This document shows, in pieces, positions 50,280-59,155 of a DNA stretch of 64,000 nt. The notes below the pieces were generated by a model. It ran no database searches, was not told the DNA's origin, and worked only from the letters and a program-made list of their open reading frames with translations. A program made the position numbers and the translations under genes. Every line of letters begins with the position of its first letter. The first letter of the stretch is position 1. Source of the DNA: Chloroflexota bacterium (lineage in GTDB: Bacteria; Chloroflexota; Anaerolineae; Aggregatilineales; Phototrophicaceae); NCBI GenBank assembly GCA_011523545.1, contig WTGN01000051.1, positions 1 to 64,000 on the forward strand, written 5' to 3'.

Positions 50280-52832
50280 ATGCTGGTACCCATTTCATGG
50301 TTGAGAGATTTCCTAGATATTGATGTGCCGGTCGAGCTGCTGGCCGAGCGCTTGACCGTCGCCGGGCTGGAGGTGGCGCACCTCAAATACATCGGCTTGC
50401 CGCAGCAGTCGGCGCCCGGCGTGCGGATGCCAACGTCGGATCATCTGGTATGGGATCGTGAAAAGCTGCTGCTGGCGCGCATCGCCGAGGTGAAAGCGCA
50501 TCCCAACGCCGATCGGCTGGTGCTGGCCATGGTCGATTATGGCGGCAGCGAGCTGGAGCAATGCGTCACCGGCGCGAGCAATCTATTCGCCTACAAGGAT
50601 CAAGGCCCCATCGATCCGCCGATTTGGAGCGCCTTCGCCCGCGAGGGGGCGGAAGTCTGGGATGGGCAAAGCGACAAGCCGAAGCGCATGACGCTCAAGG
50701 GCAGAGAGCTGCGCGGCATCTACAACAAGAGCATGGTCTGCTCGGAGAAAGAGCTGGGCATCTCGGATGAACATGAAGGCGTGATCGTGATGGAGCATGA
50801 GGACCATTATGTCGCCGGGACGCCGCTGGCCGATGTGCTAGGCGATGTCTTGCTGGATATCGAATTCACGCCCAATTTGGCGCGCTGCTTCAGCATGATT
50901 GGCGTCGCGCGGGAGGTGGCGGCCATCCTCGACGCTGAGATGACATACCCGTCTTATGATTTCGTCGCCGAGGGCGCGCCAATTGAGGGCCAGGTCAACA
51001 TCGACATTCGCGAACCGGCTCTCAATCCGCGCTTCACCCTGGCGCTCCTGCGCGATACGACCGTAAAGGAGTCGCCCTTTTGGTTGCAGCATCGCCTGAA
51101 ACTGATTGGCCAGCGCCCGCGCAACAATATCGTCGATGTGACGAATTACCTGACATTTGAATTGGGCCAGCCGATGCACGCCTTCGATTATGACAAGCTG
51201 GTCGAGCGGGCCGGCGGCGTACCGACGATCATCACGCGCCTGCCCCAACCCGGCGAACAGCTGGAGACGCTGGATGACGTTCTGCGGGATCTGGGCGAGG
51301 AGACGATCCTGGTGGCGGATACAGCCGGCGCGCTCAGCCTGGGCGGCGTCATCGGCGGCGGCGAAACCGAGATCAGCGAGGCGACGCGCAATGTGCTGCT
51401 GGAAGCAGCCGCCTGGAATAATATCAGCATCCGCAAGACGATAAGAGAGCAGCGCGTGCACACGGAAGCGTCGGCGCGCTTCAGCCGGGGCGTTCACCCA
51501 TCGCAGGCGATATTGGGCTGCCGGCGCGGCATTGAGTTGATGCGGCAGTTGGGCGGCGGCGTCATCGCCGGTGGCCTGCTGGATGCCTATCCGCAAAAGC
51601 CGGAAGCGGTGACGGTGGCGCTGCCGATTGAACGGGTGAGCCGGCTGCTGGGCATGGAGGTCACGATTGAGCAGGCGGCAGATGTGCTGCGGCGCCTCGA
51701 GTTTGAAGTGGCGGTCGATGGCGATGTTATCCGGGCGACGGCGCCCGATCATCGGCTTGATATCAGCGTCGACCCAATCGTTGGCCAGCATGACCTGTTG
51801 GAAGAAATCGCCCGCATCATCGGCTATGACCGGATTCCCGAGTCCATTATGGCCGACGAGATGCCGCCGCAGCGCGAGAACATCGCCGTCCTCCTGGAAG
51901 AGCGCATCCGCGACGCCTTGGTAGGTCAAGGGCTGAACGAGGTCATCAATTATCGTTTCACCAGCCGCGAGAGCGAGGCTCAGCTCGTGCCGACTGGCCT
52001 GGCGTCTTCGCTGCCGCGGGCGGATTATGTGGAGATCACCAACCCGGCCGCCAGCGAGCGCAATGTGCTGCGGCATACGCTGATGATCAATATGCTGGAG
52101 ACCGCGGTCAACAATGCGCGCTTTCAGAAGACGCAGCAGGTCTTTGAGCTCGGCAAGGTCTATCTGGCCACGGGTGAACTGCTGCCGGAGGAGCCGCTGC
52201 ATCTCGGCATCTTGCTGACCGGCGCGCGCAGCCAGCCCTGGTGGGGCGGCGACGGCACGGCGGGCGACATGGATTTCTACGATTTGAAGGGCGTAGTGGA
52301 GAGCCTGCTCCAGGCTTTGCATATCGACGACTTCAGCTTGCAACGCGGCAAGCACAGCAGCCTGCATCCCGGGCGCTCGGCTGATCTGCTGCTGGCGGGC
52401 GAGCGCATCGGCAGCATCGGCGAATTGCACCCCGAGGTGGCGGCGCGCTTCAAGCTGACGGAGGCGAAACTGCTCTACGGCGAGATTGAGGTCGAGCCAT
52501 TGATTAATCATCACCGGCGCATGCACAGGATAGAAGCGCTGCCGACCACCCCGGCCATTCTCGAAGATATCGCGCTGGTCGTGAATGCAAACACGCCGGC
52601 GAGCGAGGTTGAAGCGGTGATCCGTCAAGCGGGCGGCCGGCTGCTGAAAGATGTGCTGCTCTTTGATGTGTATGCGGGCGATCAAATCCCAGCGGGCAAG
52701 AAAAGCCTGGCTTACGCGCTGACCTACCAGGATGAGAGCAAGACGCTGACGGACAAGAACGCCGCCAGGATCCGCAAGAAGATCATCGGCGCGGCGCGGC
52801 ATCGCCTCAAGGCGGAGCTGCGGTCGCAGTAG
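50280..52832 (+). CDS. pheT: Phenylalanyl-tRNA synthetase beta subunit
   Basis: The 850-residue beta subunit. It has an N-terminal B1 region (MLVPISWLRDFLDIDVP), an EMAP/OB tRNA-binding domain (KAHPNADRLVLAMVDYG, QCVTGASN), the B3/B4 editing domain (RPRNNIVDVTNYLTFELGQPMHAFDYDKL), B5, the catalytic-like core (ITNPAASERNVLRHTLMINML) and a C-terminal anticodon-binding domain (PTTPAILEDIALVV, LTYQDESKTLTD). AAGGAC precedes the ATG. The frame is open upstream into the glycosyltransferase gene, but the MLVPISWL start is canonical. Confidence 0.95.
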   Translation: MLVPISWLRDFLDIDVPVELLAERLTVAGLEVAHLKYIGLPQQSAPGVRMPTSDHLVWDREKLLLARIAEVKAHPNADRLVLAMVDYGGSELEQCVTGASNLFAYKDQGPIDPPIWSAFAREGAEVWDGQSDKPKRMTLKGRELRGIYNKSMVCSEKELGISDEHEGVIVMEHEDHYVAGTPLADVLGDVLLDIEFTPNLARCFSMIGVAREVAAILDAEMTYPSYDFVAEGAPIEGQVNIDIREPALNPRFTLALLRDTTVKESPFWLQHRLKLIGQRPRNNIVDVTNYLTFELGQPMHAFDYDKLVERAGGVPTIITRLPQPGEQLETLDDVLRDLGEETILVADTAGALSLGGVIGGGETEISEATRNVLLEAAAWNNISIRKTIREQRVHTEASARFSRGVHPSQAILGCRRGIELMRQLGGGVIAGGLLDAYPQKPEAVTVALPIERVSRLLGMEVTIEQAADVLRRLEFEVAVDGDVIRATAPDHRLDISVDPIVGQHDLLEEIARIIGYDRIPESIMADEMPPQRENIAVLLEERIRDALVGQGLNEVINYRFTSRESEAQLVPTGLASSLPRADYVEITNPAASERNVLRHTLMINMLETAVNNARFQKTQQVFELGKVYLATGELLPEEPLHLGILLTGARSQPWWGGDGTAGDMDFYDLKGVVESLLQALHIDDFSLQRGKHSSLHPGRSADLLLAGERIGSIGELHPEVAARFKLTEAKLLYGEIEVEPLINHHRRMHRIEALPTTPAILEDIALVVNANTPASEVEAVIRQAGGRLLKDVLLFDVYAGDQIPAGKKSLAYALTYQDESKTLTDKNAARIRKKIIGAARHRLKAELRSQ

Positions 52833-52856
52833 AGGCCTTCGCGGGCGACCGGTAAT

Positions 52857-52992
52857 ACCCCCCTCAGTCCCCCCATCGCGATGGGGGGAAGATTTCTATT
52901 TTGGAGCGCCTGCCCGCATAGCGACGCTCCCCTTCCCTAGCTTGCTGGGATGCTCGCCATAGAGATGGCGAGAAGGCCGGGGGATGGGGTAG
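52857..52992. repeat. Family B palindromic repeat
   Basis: CCCCCCATCGCGATGGGGGG in the left part and CTCGCCATAGAGATGGCGAG followed by a G-rich run on the right. Same modular layout as the copy at 16680-16863. Downstream of pheT. Confidence 0.8.
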
Positions 52993-53040
52993 AAATTGCC
53001 AACGGCTCGCCCCTGCAAGATTTGGCATTGGCCAAGGCAA

Positions 53041-54057
53041 TCAATAGCCCTTGGCGCGATCCAGCTGATTGAGCAGCGGGCGATTCTCGAGATAGCGGCG
53101 CAGATTCTCTTTGAGCACGAGCGCCGCTTTGTCATGATAATCACGGGTGTTGCCGGCGATATGCGGCGTGATGATGACGTTGTCCAGGTTCCAGAGCGGG
53201 CTGGAGCTGGGCAGCGGTTCTTCTTCAAAAACATCCAGGGCGGCGCCGGCGATTTGCCCAGATGAGAGCGCGGTGACAAGCGCTTTCTCATCAACGATCG
53301 ACCCGCGCGAGACATTTACCAGCACCGCCGTTTCTTTCATCGCCTCAAATACTTCGTCGTTGATCAAATGCTCGGTTGAGTCCGTCTGCGGCACGGTTAT
53401 GACCAGAAAATCGCAATCCTTTGCCATGGAGGCGACGGTTTCAGAGGGATAGATGCGGTCGGGGATTTCGCCGGTTGGGTCACCGGCGCCTACGACGGCA
53501 TAGGCATTGACTTCGGCGGTATTGCTCAGGTCGCGCTTGGATGCGAGAACGGTCATGCCCAGCGCCGCGCAGAGGCGGGCCAGCTCGCGCCCGATGCTGC
53601 CGTAGCCGACGATGCCAACGGTCTGGCGCTCCATTGCAATCGGCGCGAACATTGCGCCGGGATCGGCCGGCCACTCGGCGCGGCTTTGCAAGCCCATGGC
53701 GACATGCATGTTGTAGTTGAACATCATCATCATCATCAGAGACATTTGCGCCATGCTGGTCGAGTGAATGCCGCTGGTTGAGGTGGCGATGATGTCTTCC
53801 GCCTGCACGATTTGAAAGTCGAGCGCGTGATTCATGCCGGCCGAATGCATCTGAATCCAGCGCAGCTTCGGCGCCGCCTCGGGCTCGGGGTAATAATTCA
53901 CGGTGTATAACACTTCAGTCCTGGCGATGACATCAAACGGGACATCGGGGAAGTGGCGCTCGATACGCAGGCGCGGAGAGATCTCTCGCAATTCAGCGAT
54001 TATGTCATCGGAAAAGTCGATGGCGAGGGTGACGAATATGCGCTCAGGTTCTGCCAC
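53041..54057 (-). CDS. D-2-hydroxyacid dehydrogenase, NAD-dependent
   Basis: A 338-residue member of the D-isomer-specific 2-hydroxyacid dehydrogenase family. It has an N-terminal substrate domain (KLRWIQMHSAGMNHAL), NAD-binding motif VGIVGYGSIGRELARL, NVSRGSIVDEKAL with the catalytic Arg region, DVFEEEPLPSSSPLW with Glu, and ITPHIAGNT with the catalytic His. The substrate is not resolved. The gap to pheT holds a family B repeat. Confidence 0.9.
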   Translation of the reverse strand: MAEPERIFVTLAIDFSDDIIAELREISPRLRIERHFPDVPFDVIARTEVLYTVNYYPEPEAAPKLRWIQMHSAGMNHALDFQIVQAEDIIATSTSGIHSTSMAQMSLMMMMMFNYNMHVAMGLQSRAEWPADPGAMFAPIAMERQTVGIVGYGSIGRELARLCAALGMTVLASKRDLSNTAEVNAYAVVGAGDPTGEIPDRIYPSETVASMAKDCDFLVITVPQTDSTEHLINDEVFEAMKETAVLVNVSRGSIVDEKALVTALSSGQIAGAALDVFEEEPLPSSSPLWNLDNVIITPHIAGNTRDYHDKAALVLKENLRRYLENRPLLNQLDRAKGY

Positions 54058-54234
54058 AGTTTGCGCCCGCTACTGCTTGCAACCGCTATGAGAATAGCAG
54101 TTTGAGCGACCGCGGTCAATGCGGTCATGGTCTGGCAGGCCGCGTATCATTAAGTTAAGATTGGCGGGACGAGCGCCTGTTTCAGCGGCGCGCAGAAGGC
54201 GACAGTTAAAGCCTTGCAGCAAGCGGGAGGATTC

Positions 54235-54573
54235 ATGAGCGAATGGGAAGATATCACCATAGTTCGACACGACAAGGAGCAAAGTGAACTTCTGACGGCC
54301 GACGACGTTGAGTTGACCAAGCAAGTCTTGGTGTTGTCCGCGACGCCGCCGCCGCGCTGGGCGGAGATTTGTACCGCTGCATTGGGGGGTACGCCTGGAA
54401 GATTGGGCAGGATGGCGGAAGTCCGAGGTCAGAATCTGGTCGTTTGGGGCGGTCCCAAGGTATTCGACGAGCGCGACGCCGAGCACCTCATGAAGCTGGT
54501 CAATTACAGCAACGACAAATACCGCGAAATTCTGGAACCCGCTGACCTTAGCGGCTTCGACGTATTCGGATAA
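54235..54573 (+). CDS. Hypothetical protein
   Basis: A 112-residue acidic protein (starts MSEWEDITIVRHDKEQ) with beta-alpha character (QVLVLSATPPPRWAEICTAAL; GQNLVVWGGP) and no recognised domain. GGGAGG five bases before the ATG at 54235 decides the start. It is followed after 16 bases by a small coiled-coil membrane protein; the two may form a unit. Confidence 0.65.
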   Translation: MSEWEDITIVRHDKEQSELLTADDVELTKQVLVLSATPPPRWAEICTAALGGTPGRLGRMAEVRGQNLVVWGGPKVFDERDAEHLMKLVNYSNDKYREILEPADLSGFDVFG

Positions 54574-54589
54574 GGATAAGTGCCTCTCA

Positions 54590-54901
54590 ATGATAGATGG
54601 AAACCTCATCCTGGGATTCGCGGCTGGCATGATTGCAGTCTTGGGCGGCGTATGGACGGCCTATCGTATACTTGCGCACTCTATCCAGAGAGAGCTTGAC
54701 AGCCATGACGAGCGCATCGGCAATCTGGAGTCGCGGTTAGACAATCACAGTCGGGATGTGAATAACCGTCTAGACCGAGAAATGGGACAGCGACATCAAA
54801 ATGAGAAGGAAGCGCAGGACGGACGTGGAAACCTGACAGCCCGTATCCAGAATCTGGAATCGCAGCTTCGACGAGGCGCTGACAAACGGCAGGAAGATTA
54901 G
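54590..54901 (+). CDS. Small membrane-anchored coiled-coil protein
   Basis: 103 residues: one N-terminal helix (LILGFAAGMIAVLGGVWTAY) and a long charged coiled coil (IQRELDSHDERIGNLESRL to the end). The layout is that of small signal-anchored scaffolding proteins; function unknown. It lies 28 bases upstream of fabI on the same strand. Confidence 0.65.
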   Translation: MIDGNLILGFAAGMIAVLGGVWTAYRILAHSIQRELDSHDERIGNLESRLDNHSRDVNNRLDREMGQRHQNEKEAQDGRGNLTARIQNLESQLRRGADKRQED

Positions 54902-54929
54902 ATAACGCGCGAGACAATACGAGGACAAC

Positions 54930-55730
54930 ATGGGACTACTGGACGGCAAGATCGCGCTGATTTTCGGCGTGGCCAACAAGAATTCAATCGGCTGGGGAAT
55001 CGCCCAAGCTTTGCAGCGCGAAGGCGCCACTATCGCCTTGAGTTATGCCATGGACAAGCTCGAACGGCGCGTGCGGCCGCTCGGCGAGTCAATTGGCTGC
55101 GAGTTATTCATTCGGGCTGATGTCAGCAATCCCGACGAAATGGACGCCGTCTTCGCCGCGGTGGAAGACAAATATGGGGCGCTGGATGTGTTGGTGCATT
55201 CGGTGGCATTCGCCGAGCGCGATGCCTTGGGCGGCCGCTTTGTCGACGTGCGGCGCGAAGCCTTGATAAGCGCCATTGATGTCAGCGCGATCAGCTTGAT
55301 CGAGTTGGCGCGGCGGGCCGAGCCGTTGATGAAGGATGGCGGCAGCATCATGAGCCTGACCTATAACGCCTCGCGCAAGGTCATCCCGAATTACAACGCC
55401 ATGGCCATCGCCAAAGCGGCGTTGGAAGCGATCACGATGTATCTGGCGGCCGATATGGGGCGCAGCAGAATCCGCGTAAACGCCATCAGCGCCGGCGCAA
55501 TCAAGACGCTCTCGGCCGGCGGTATCCAAGGCTTCCGCGATTTGCTGAAGTACGCCGAAGTCACCTCGCCGATGAATGAGTTGGTGAGCCAGGACGATGT
55601 TGGCGATCTGGCGCTCTTCCTGGCGTCGGATTTGTCGCGGCGCATCACGGGCGAAGTGATTTATGTCGACGCCGGCTACAACATCATGGGATATACCGAT
55701 GTCGAACGGCTTATGGACGAGCGCGGCTAG
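54930..55730 (+). CDS. fabI: Enoyl-[acyl-carrier-protein] reductase FabI
   Basis: NADH-dependent reductase of the last step in fatty acid elongation. The 266-residue divergent SDR has the FabI cofactor motif FGVANKNSIGWGIA, VHSVAFAER, TYNASRKVIPNYNAMAIAK with Y145, Y155 and K162 (the Y-x6-K signature that marks FabI, versus Y-x3-K of ordinary SDRs), and VNAISAGAIKTLSAGGI. The following gene begins at the base after its stop codon. Confidence 0.93.
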   Translation: MGLLDGKIALIFGVANKNSIGWGIAQALQREGATIALSYAMDKLERRVRPLGESIGCELFIRADVSNPDEMDAVFAAVEDKYGALDVLVHSVAFAERDALGGRFVDVRREALISAIDVSAISLIELARRAEPLMKDGGSIMSLTYNASRKVIPNYNAMAIAKAALEAITMYLAADMGRSRIRVNAISAGAIKTLSAGGIQGFRDLLKYAEVTSPMNELVSQDDVGDLALFLASDLSRRITGEVIYVDAGYNIMGYTDVERLMDERG

Positions 55731-56648
55731 ATGAATCCGGCGAAACGGAAAACGTTTACGCGGTGGATTGGACTGATTCTGGTCATTAGCTCTTGTGCCG
55801 CAACGCTGCAAGCGCAACCGCCACAACATTTCTTGGCTGGTCTTCCACCGTGCGACAGCCAGAACAGCGCTCACCGCGAAGCAGTGGCAATTTCTCTGAC
55901 AACTTATGTTGCCTTACATGAGATAGAGCAGTATGCCTCACGCGCGGACGTCATTGATTCGCTTAGCAAAATCTCGCCTCTGTTCGGCAGCCTTGGCAAT
56001 GAGGAGTGCGCCGAACACCTTTCTCTAATCCTTCTGGCTTCTATGAAGCTTGTGGCAGTTGCATATGAGAAGGCTGACATTCAACTTGATATTGGCAATA
56101 GCGAAGATCTCGCGCCGCTGCTAGAGCATTGGCAAGAGTGGGCGACCGGGTTCGTCTCCGAAGAGCTCAAGACACAATTCTGGCTTGGCAGCTTCAGCAA
56201 TTATCAGGGGCGCGGCATTGTGGTCGGCTGCGAGAGTTACCTATTGCCGGTCGAGACCGGCTTGGCGCGCGGAGGCGACACGCTGGCCGAGCTTTCACTG
56301 GCTTTGAGCGCCCTCTTCGATCCGCATCAGAATCATCCAGCCACCGATGTCGTGACTGAAGACTGGATCAAAGAGCTGGGTTTGTCCGTCGCTGGCATTC
56401 AAATCGACGATGGCCTGGCTGAGATTGCATTGGGCGGGCAACTTAGGGGCATTGGCACTTGCGGCGACGCCATACTTGAGGCGCAGATCCTGCAAACCGT
56501 GTTTCAATTCACTGATATTGCGCGGGCCAAGATTACAGATGGCGAAAGGAACCTCTGGGAAATCGTCGATATGAGCGAGCTGCTGAGTGTTGAAGCACGC
56601 CGAGAATACATCTACGAGCGGGAGACTCTAAACTGGCTGCGGGACTAG
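55731..56648 (+). CDS. Secreted protein with GerMN-like C-terminal domain
   Basis: A 305-residue exported protein with a signal peptide (WIGLILVISSCAATLQA; the Cys could also make a lipobox). The C-terminal part, SVAGIQIDDGLAEIALGGQL...GDAILEAQILQTVFQFTDIARAKIT, resembles the GerMN domain of spore-germination and cell-wall proteins. The middle of the protein is unassigned. The ATG is directly adjacent to the fabI stop, suggesting co-translation. The GerMN call is from pattern, not a search. Confidence 0.65.
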   Translation: MNPAKRKTFTRWIGLILVISSCAATLQAQPPQHFLAGLPPCDSQNSAHREAVAISLTTYVALHEIEQYASRADVIDSLSKISPLFGSLGNEECAEHLSLILLASMKLVAVAYEKADIQLDIGNSEDLAPLLEHWQEWATGFVSEELKTQFWLGSFSNYQGRGIVVGCESYLLPVETGLARGGDTLAELSLALSALFDPHQNHPATDVVTEDWIKELGLSVAGIQIDDGLAEIALGGQLRGIGTCGDAILEAQILQTVFQFTDIARAKITDGERNLWEIVDMSELLSVEARREYIYERETLNWLRD

Positions 56649-56660
56649 ACCCAAGCGGGC

Positions 56661-58043
56661 TCAATCCAGCGCGCCGGACAGCGCGGCCGCGAGCTCGCCA
56701 TCGTTCTGTTGTACAGACGGATTGACATGGCGCAGGGCAAGCCAGGCGATCAGCATCCCAATGAGCCCACAGCAGAATACAGCGCCGTAGGCGATGCTGT
56801 GTTGGCCGGAGAGTGCCAGCATCAGATCCCGAATGATGCCGCCGCCAGCGACGCCGCCGCCGCGGGCGAAAGTGACGCAGAGGGTCCAGAAGCCGAGGAA
56901 GGCGCCGGCGCGGCCCGCCGGGCTCATGTCCATCATCAAACCCAGCGTGCCGATATTCCAGACGCCGAGACCGAGACCGAGCAAGACAAGCCCCGGCCGC
57001 ACCAGCAGACGAACCTCATACAGCGACGACAGGGCGAAGACCAGGTAGGCGAGAACGAGCAAAACGACGCCGATCTGGGATAAATTGCTGTGGTTGAAGG
57101 CGGGCCGGCGGCGCAGCAGGAAAAGCGAGGCGAAAGAGCCGACAATCGCCATCCCGGCCCAGTAGGCGGCGAAGCGATTGGTGACCTGCGCTTCCATGCC
57201 GAAGACCTGACCGGCGAAGGGCTCCAGCACGGTGTCTTGCAGGAAGGCGAAAGCCATCGACAGCACGAGGTATAACAGGAAGAAACGCAACGCGCGGTTT
57301 CGCCAAACGAGCGCAAGATCGTGCCGCAGGCTGCTGGTCGCCTCGGTTTTCGCCGCCGATGGATCTGAAATTCGAGTCTCTTCGCCCAGCAGCGAAAGAA
57401 ACCAAATCACGGTGAGCGCGGCCGCCGTGACGAGGAAGAGCGTCAACACGGAGCCGGCGCTGAAGGCGATGGCGCCGGCGCTATCGTCATGTGGCAGCAT
57501 GATGCCAAACAATATGCCGCCGACCATAAAGCCCAGCAGCAGAAAGGTCCAGACCAGGCCAACTGCGCGCCCCCGCTGCTGTTCAGCGGCGCGATCATAA
57601 ATCAAAGCCAAAAAGGTGCTGCCGGAAATGGCGCTGCCCAGGCTGAAAAGCAAGAAGGACAGAATGAGAGCGGCCCAGAGCGCGGCCGGTGTGGACGCAG
57701 CGCTTTCGATTCCCGCGCGGCGCACGAGCTCGGCCGTCGCGTAACCCAGCATGACGGTGCTGAGGGCCATCATGGCGCGGCCAAGCCAGATCCAGAAGAG
57801 GCGCTTGAAGCCGCCGACGGTATGTGTATCGGAATAGCGCCCGGCGATGACGCCGATCGGCGCAAGGAAGTAACGCAAGCCGGTGAGCAAGCCGACCAGG
57901 GCGGCGCTGAAACCCAAATCGGCGACCATGATCCGGTTCCAGACGCCGGTCGCAAGCACATCGGCAACGCCCGAACCGAGATGAAAGAGGGCGATTTTCA
58001 GGTTACGGCCTATGGAAAGGTCAGGGCGCTCCGGATTTTCCAT
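56661..58043 (-). CDS. BCH/PucC-family MFS transporter
   Basis: A 460-residue 12-helix major-facilitator protein of the PucC family, known from bacteriochlorophyll delivery and light-harvesting assembly in phototrophs. The N-terminal block LFHLGSGVADVLATGVWNRIM...GFSAALVGLLTGLRYFLAPIGVIAGRYSDTH is typical. No other photosynthesis gene is in the window, so the role here is open. Other candidate functions are tetrapyrrole or generic solute transport. Confidence 0.82.
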   Translation of the reverse strand: MENPERPDLSIGRNLKIALFHLGSGVADVLATGVWNRIMVADLGFSAALVGLLTGLRYFLAPIGVIAGRYSDTHTVGGFKRLFWIWLGRAMMALSTVMLGYATAELVRRAGIESAASTPAALWAALILSFLLFSLGSAISGSTFLALIYDRAAEQQRGRAVGLVWTFLLLGFMVGGILFGIMLPHDDSAGAIAFSAGSVLTLFLVTAAALTVIWFLSLLGEETRISDPSAAKTEATSSLRHDLALVWRNRALRFFLLYLVLSMAFAFLQDTVLEPFAGQVFGMEAQVTNRFAAYWAGMAIVGSFASLFLLRRRPAFNHSNLSQIGVVLLVLAYLVFALSSLYEVRLLVRPGLVLLGLGLGVWNIGTLGLMMDMSPAGRAGAFLGFWTLCVTFARGGGVAGGGIIRDLMLALSGQHSIAYGAVFCCGLIGMLIAWLALRHVNPSVQQNDGELAAALSGALD

Positions 58044-58115
58044 ACACTTTTACTGAGAATTTTACAGATTTAAGCCTCCGATTATGCAGAAAAGCCGGCG
58101 GGCGTCAAGACTCAA

Positions 58116-58146
58116 TTGAGAATACTTTCACAAGTCATGTTATACT
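58116..58146 (+). promoter_or_regulatory. Candidate promoter for the universal stress protein gene
   Basis: TTGAGA (58116-58121) and TATACT (58141-58146), with a 19-base spacer, slightly long. The ATG follows 36 bases downstream. Confidence 0.5.
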
Positions 58147-58182
58147 GATTGCAGAGCAACCAAGCAAGGAAGAGAGAAAGCG

Positions 58183-58644
58183 ATGTTCCAACACCGACCG
58201 TTCAACAAGATTGTGGTGCCGACCGATGGCTCCGCCTGGAGCGAACGCGCGATTCCCTACGCGGTGGACTTCGGGCGCATCAGCGGCGGCGAGGTCATTT
58301 TGCTGCACGTGTTTACGCCGCCGATGCATGAATTCGTCGATTCGCTGGCGATCGCAGGTGAATACGAGCTGGCCAATCGGATACGCGAAGAGATCAAACA
58401 GCATTTGCTCGGGCTTCGCAATGAGGTGCGCGAGCAGGGCATCGACTGCCGCTTGCATATCATTGACGCGGTCGGCGTTGCGCAGCATATCGTCGATTAT
58501 GTCCAAGACGAGAACGCTGACCTGGTCGTTATGACCACGCATGGCCATTCGGGTTTGGTGCGTCTGGTCTTCGGCAGCGTCGCCAACAAGGTGATGCACG
58601 ATGTCAACGTGCCTGTGCTGGTCATCCGCCCCGATTTGGAGTGA
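58183..58644 (+). CDS. Universal stress protein (UspA family)
   Basis: A 153-residue UspA-fold protein: NKIVVPTDGSAWSERAIPYAVDFGRI at the start, VVMTTHGHSGLVRLVFGSVANKVM containing the nucleotide-binding loop, and the end VNVPVLVIRP. Such proteins bind ATP or AMP and are induced under stress. GGAAGAG precedes the ATG. Monocistronic, with its own promoter candidate. Confidence 0.92.
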   Translation: MFQHRPFNKIVVPTDGSAWSERAIPYAVDFGRISGGEVILLHVFTPPMHEFVDSLAIAGEYELANRIREEIKQHLLGLRNEVREQGIDCRLHIIDAVGVAQHIVDYVQDENADLVVMTTHGHSGLVRLVFGSVANKVMHDVNVPVLVIRPDLE

Positions 58645-58678
58645 CGCGGCGGCATCGGTACATCGACTACAGCAACAC

Positions 58679-59155
58679 TCAATTTGCGCTAATTTCATCG
58701 AAGGGCGGCCGGCGTTTCTCAACCAGACAGTGGATCGCGTCCACCGCCGCCCAGGCCTCTTTCTCTTCCCTCCGCGGCAGGGCCAGCGCGGCGAATTCGT
58801 CCTCATCCAGCAGCAGCGTCCGCCCGTCGGGGTAAACGAAGACATCGAGACAGAGGTCCTCGGCGCTCACGCGGTCGGCTTCGATGCGTGGCGGCCGCGT
58901 GATATTGCAGTACCAGCCTTTGAGCGCCCCCGACTGCCCGTCTCCTAGGCGAAAGACGTTGTACCAGCGCTCGCGGAAAAACCACTCGCGAAAACGATCG
59001 CCGCGGCGCAACGTGATATAGCCCAGATCGCGGTCGGCCAAAGCGAAAGTCGCGTCAATGCAGACGAAGGCCTCATTCCGTTCGCGCAAGACGCCCTCGT
59101 AAGCCAGTTCATCAGCCCCGAAGGCATCGCGCTTGATGACGGTGAATGGGCGCAT
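58679..59155 (-). CDS. DUF402-family protein
   Basis: A 158-residue protein with the DUF402 pattern: EWFFRERWYNVFRL, LKGWYCNITRPPR, LCLDVFVYPDG and LLDEDEF. DUF402 proteins include nucleoside di- and triphosphate phosphatases such as Ntdp; activity here is not proven. The ATG shares a base with the stop of the thiamine pyrophosphokinase gene upstream, so the two are coupled. Confidence 0.85.
   Translation of the reverse strand: MRPFTVIKRDAFGADELAYEGVLRERNEAFVCIDATFALADRDLGYITLRRGDRFREWFFRERWYNVFRLGDGQSGALKGWYCNITRPPRIEADRVSAEDLCLDVFVYPDGRTLLLDEDEFAALALPRREEKEAWAAVDAIHCLVEKRRPPFDEISAN

Noticed and set aside
50838..52802. A 654-codon minus-strand open frame inside pheT
   Set aside because: The translation has no domain and pheT is complete and canonical across the same bases.
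54058..54234. tRNA or small RNA in the gap before the 112-residue hypothetical gene
   Set aside because: Short inverted repeats are present, but no cloverleaf or CCA end could be formed by eye.
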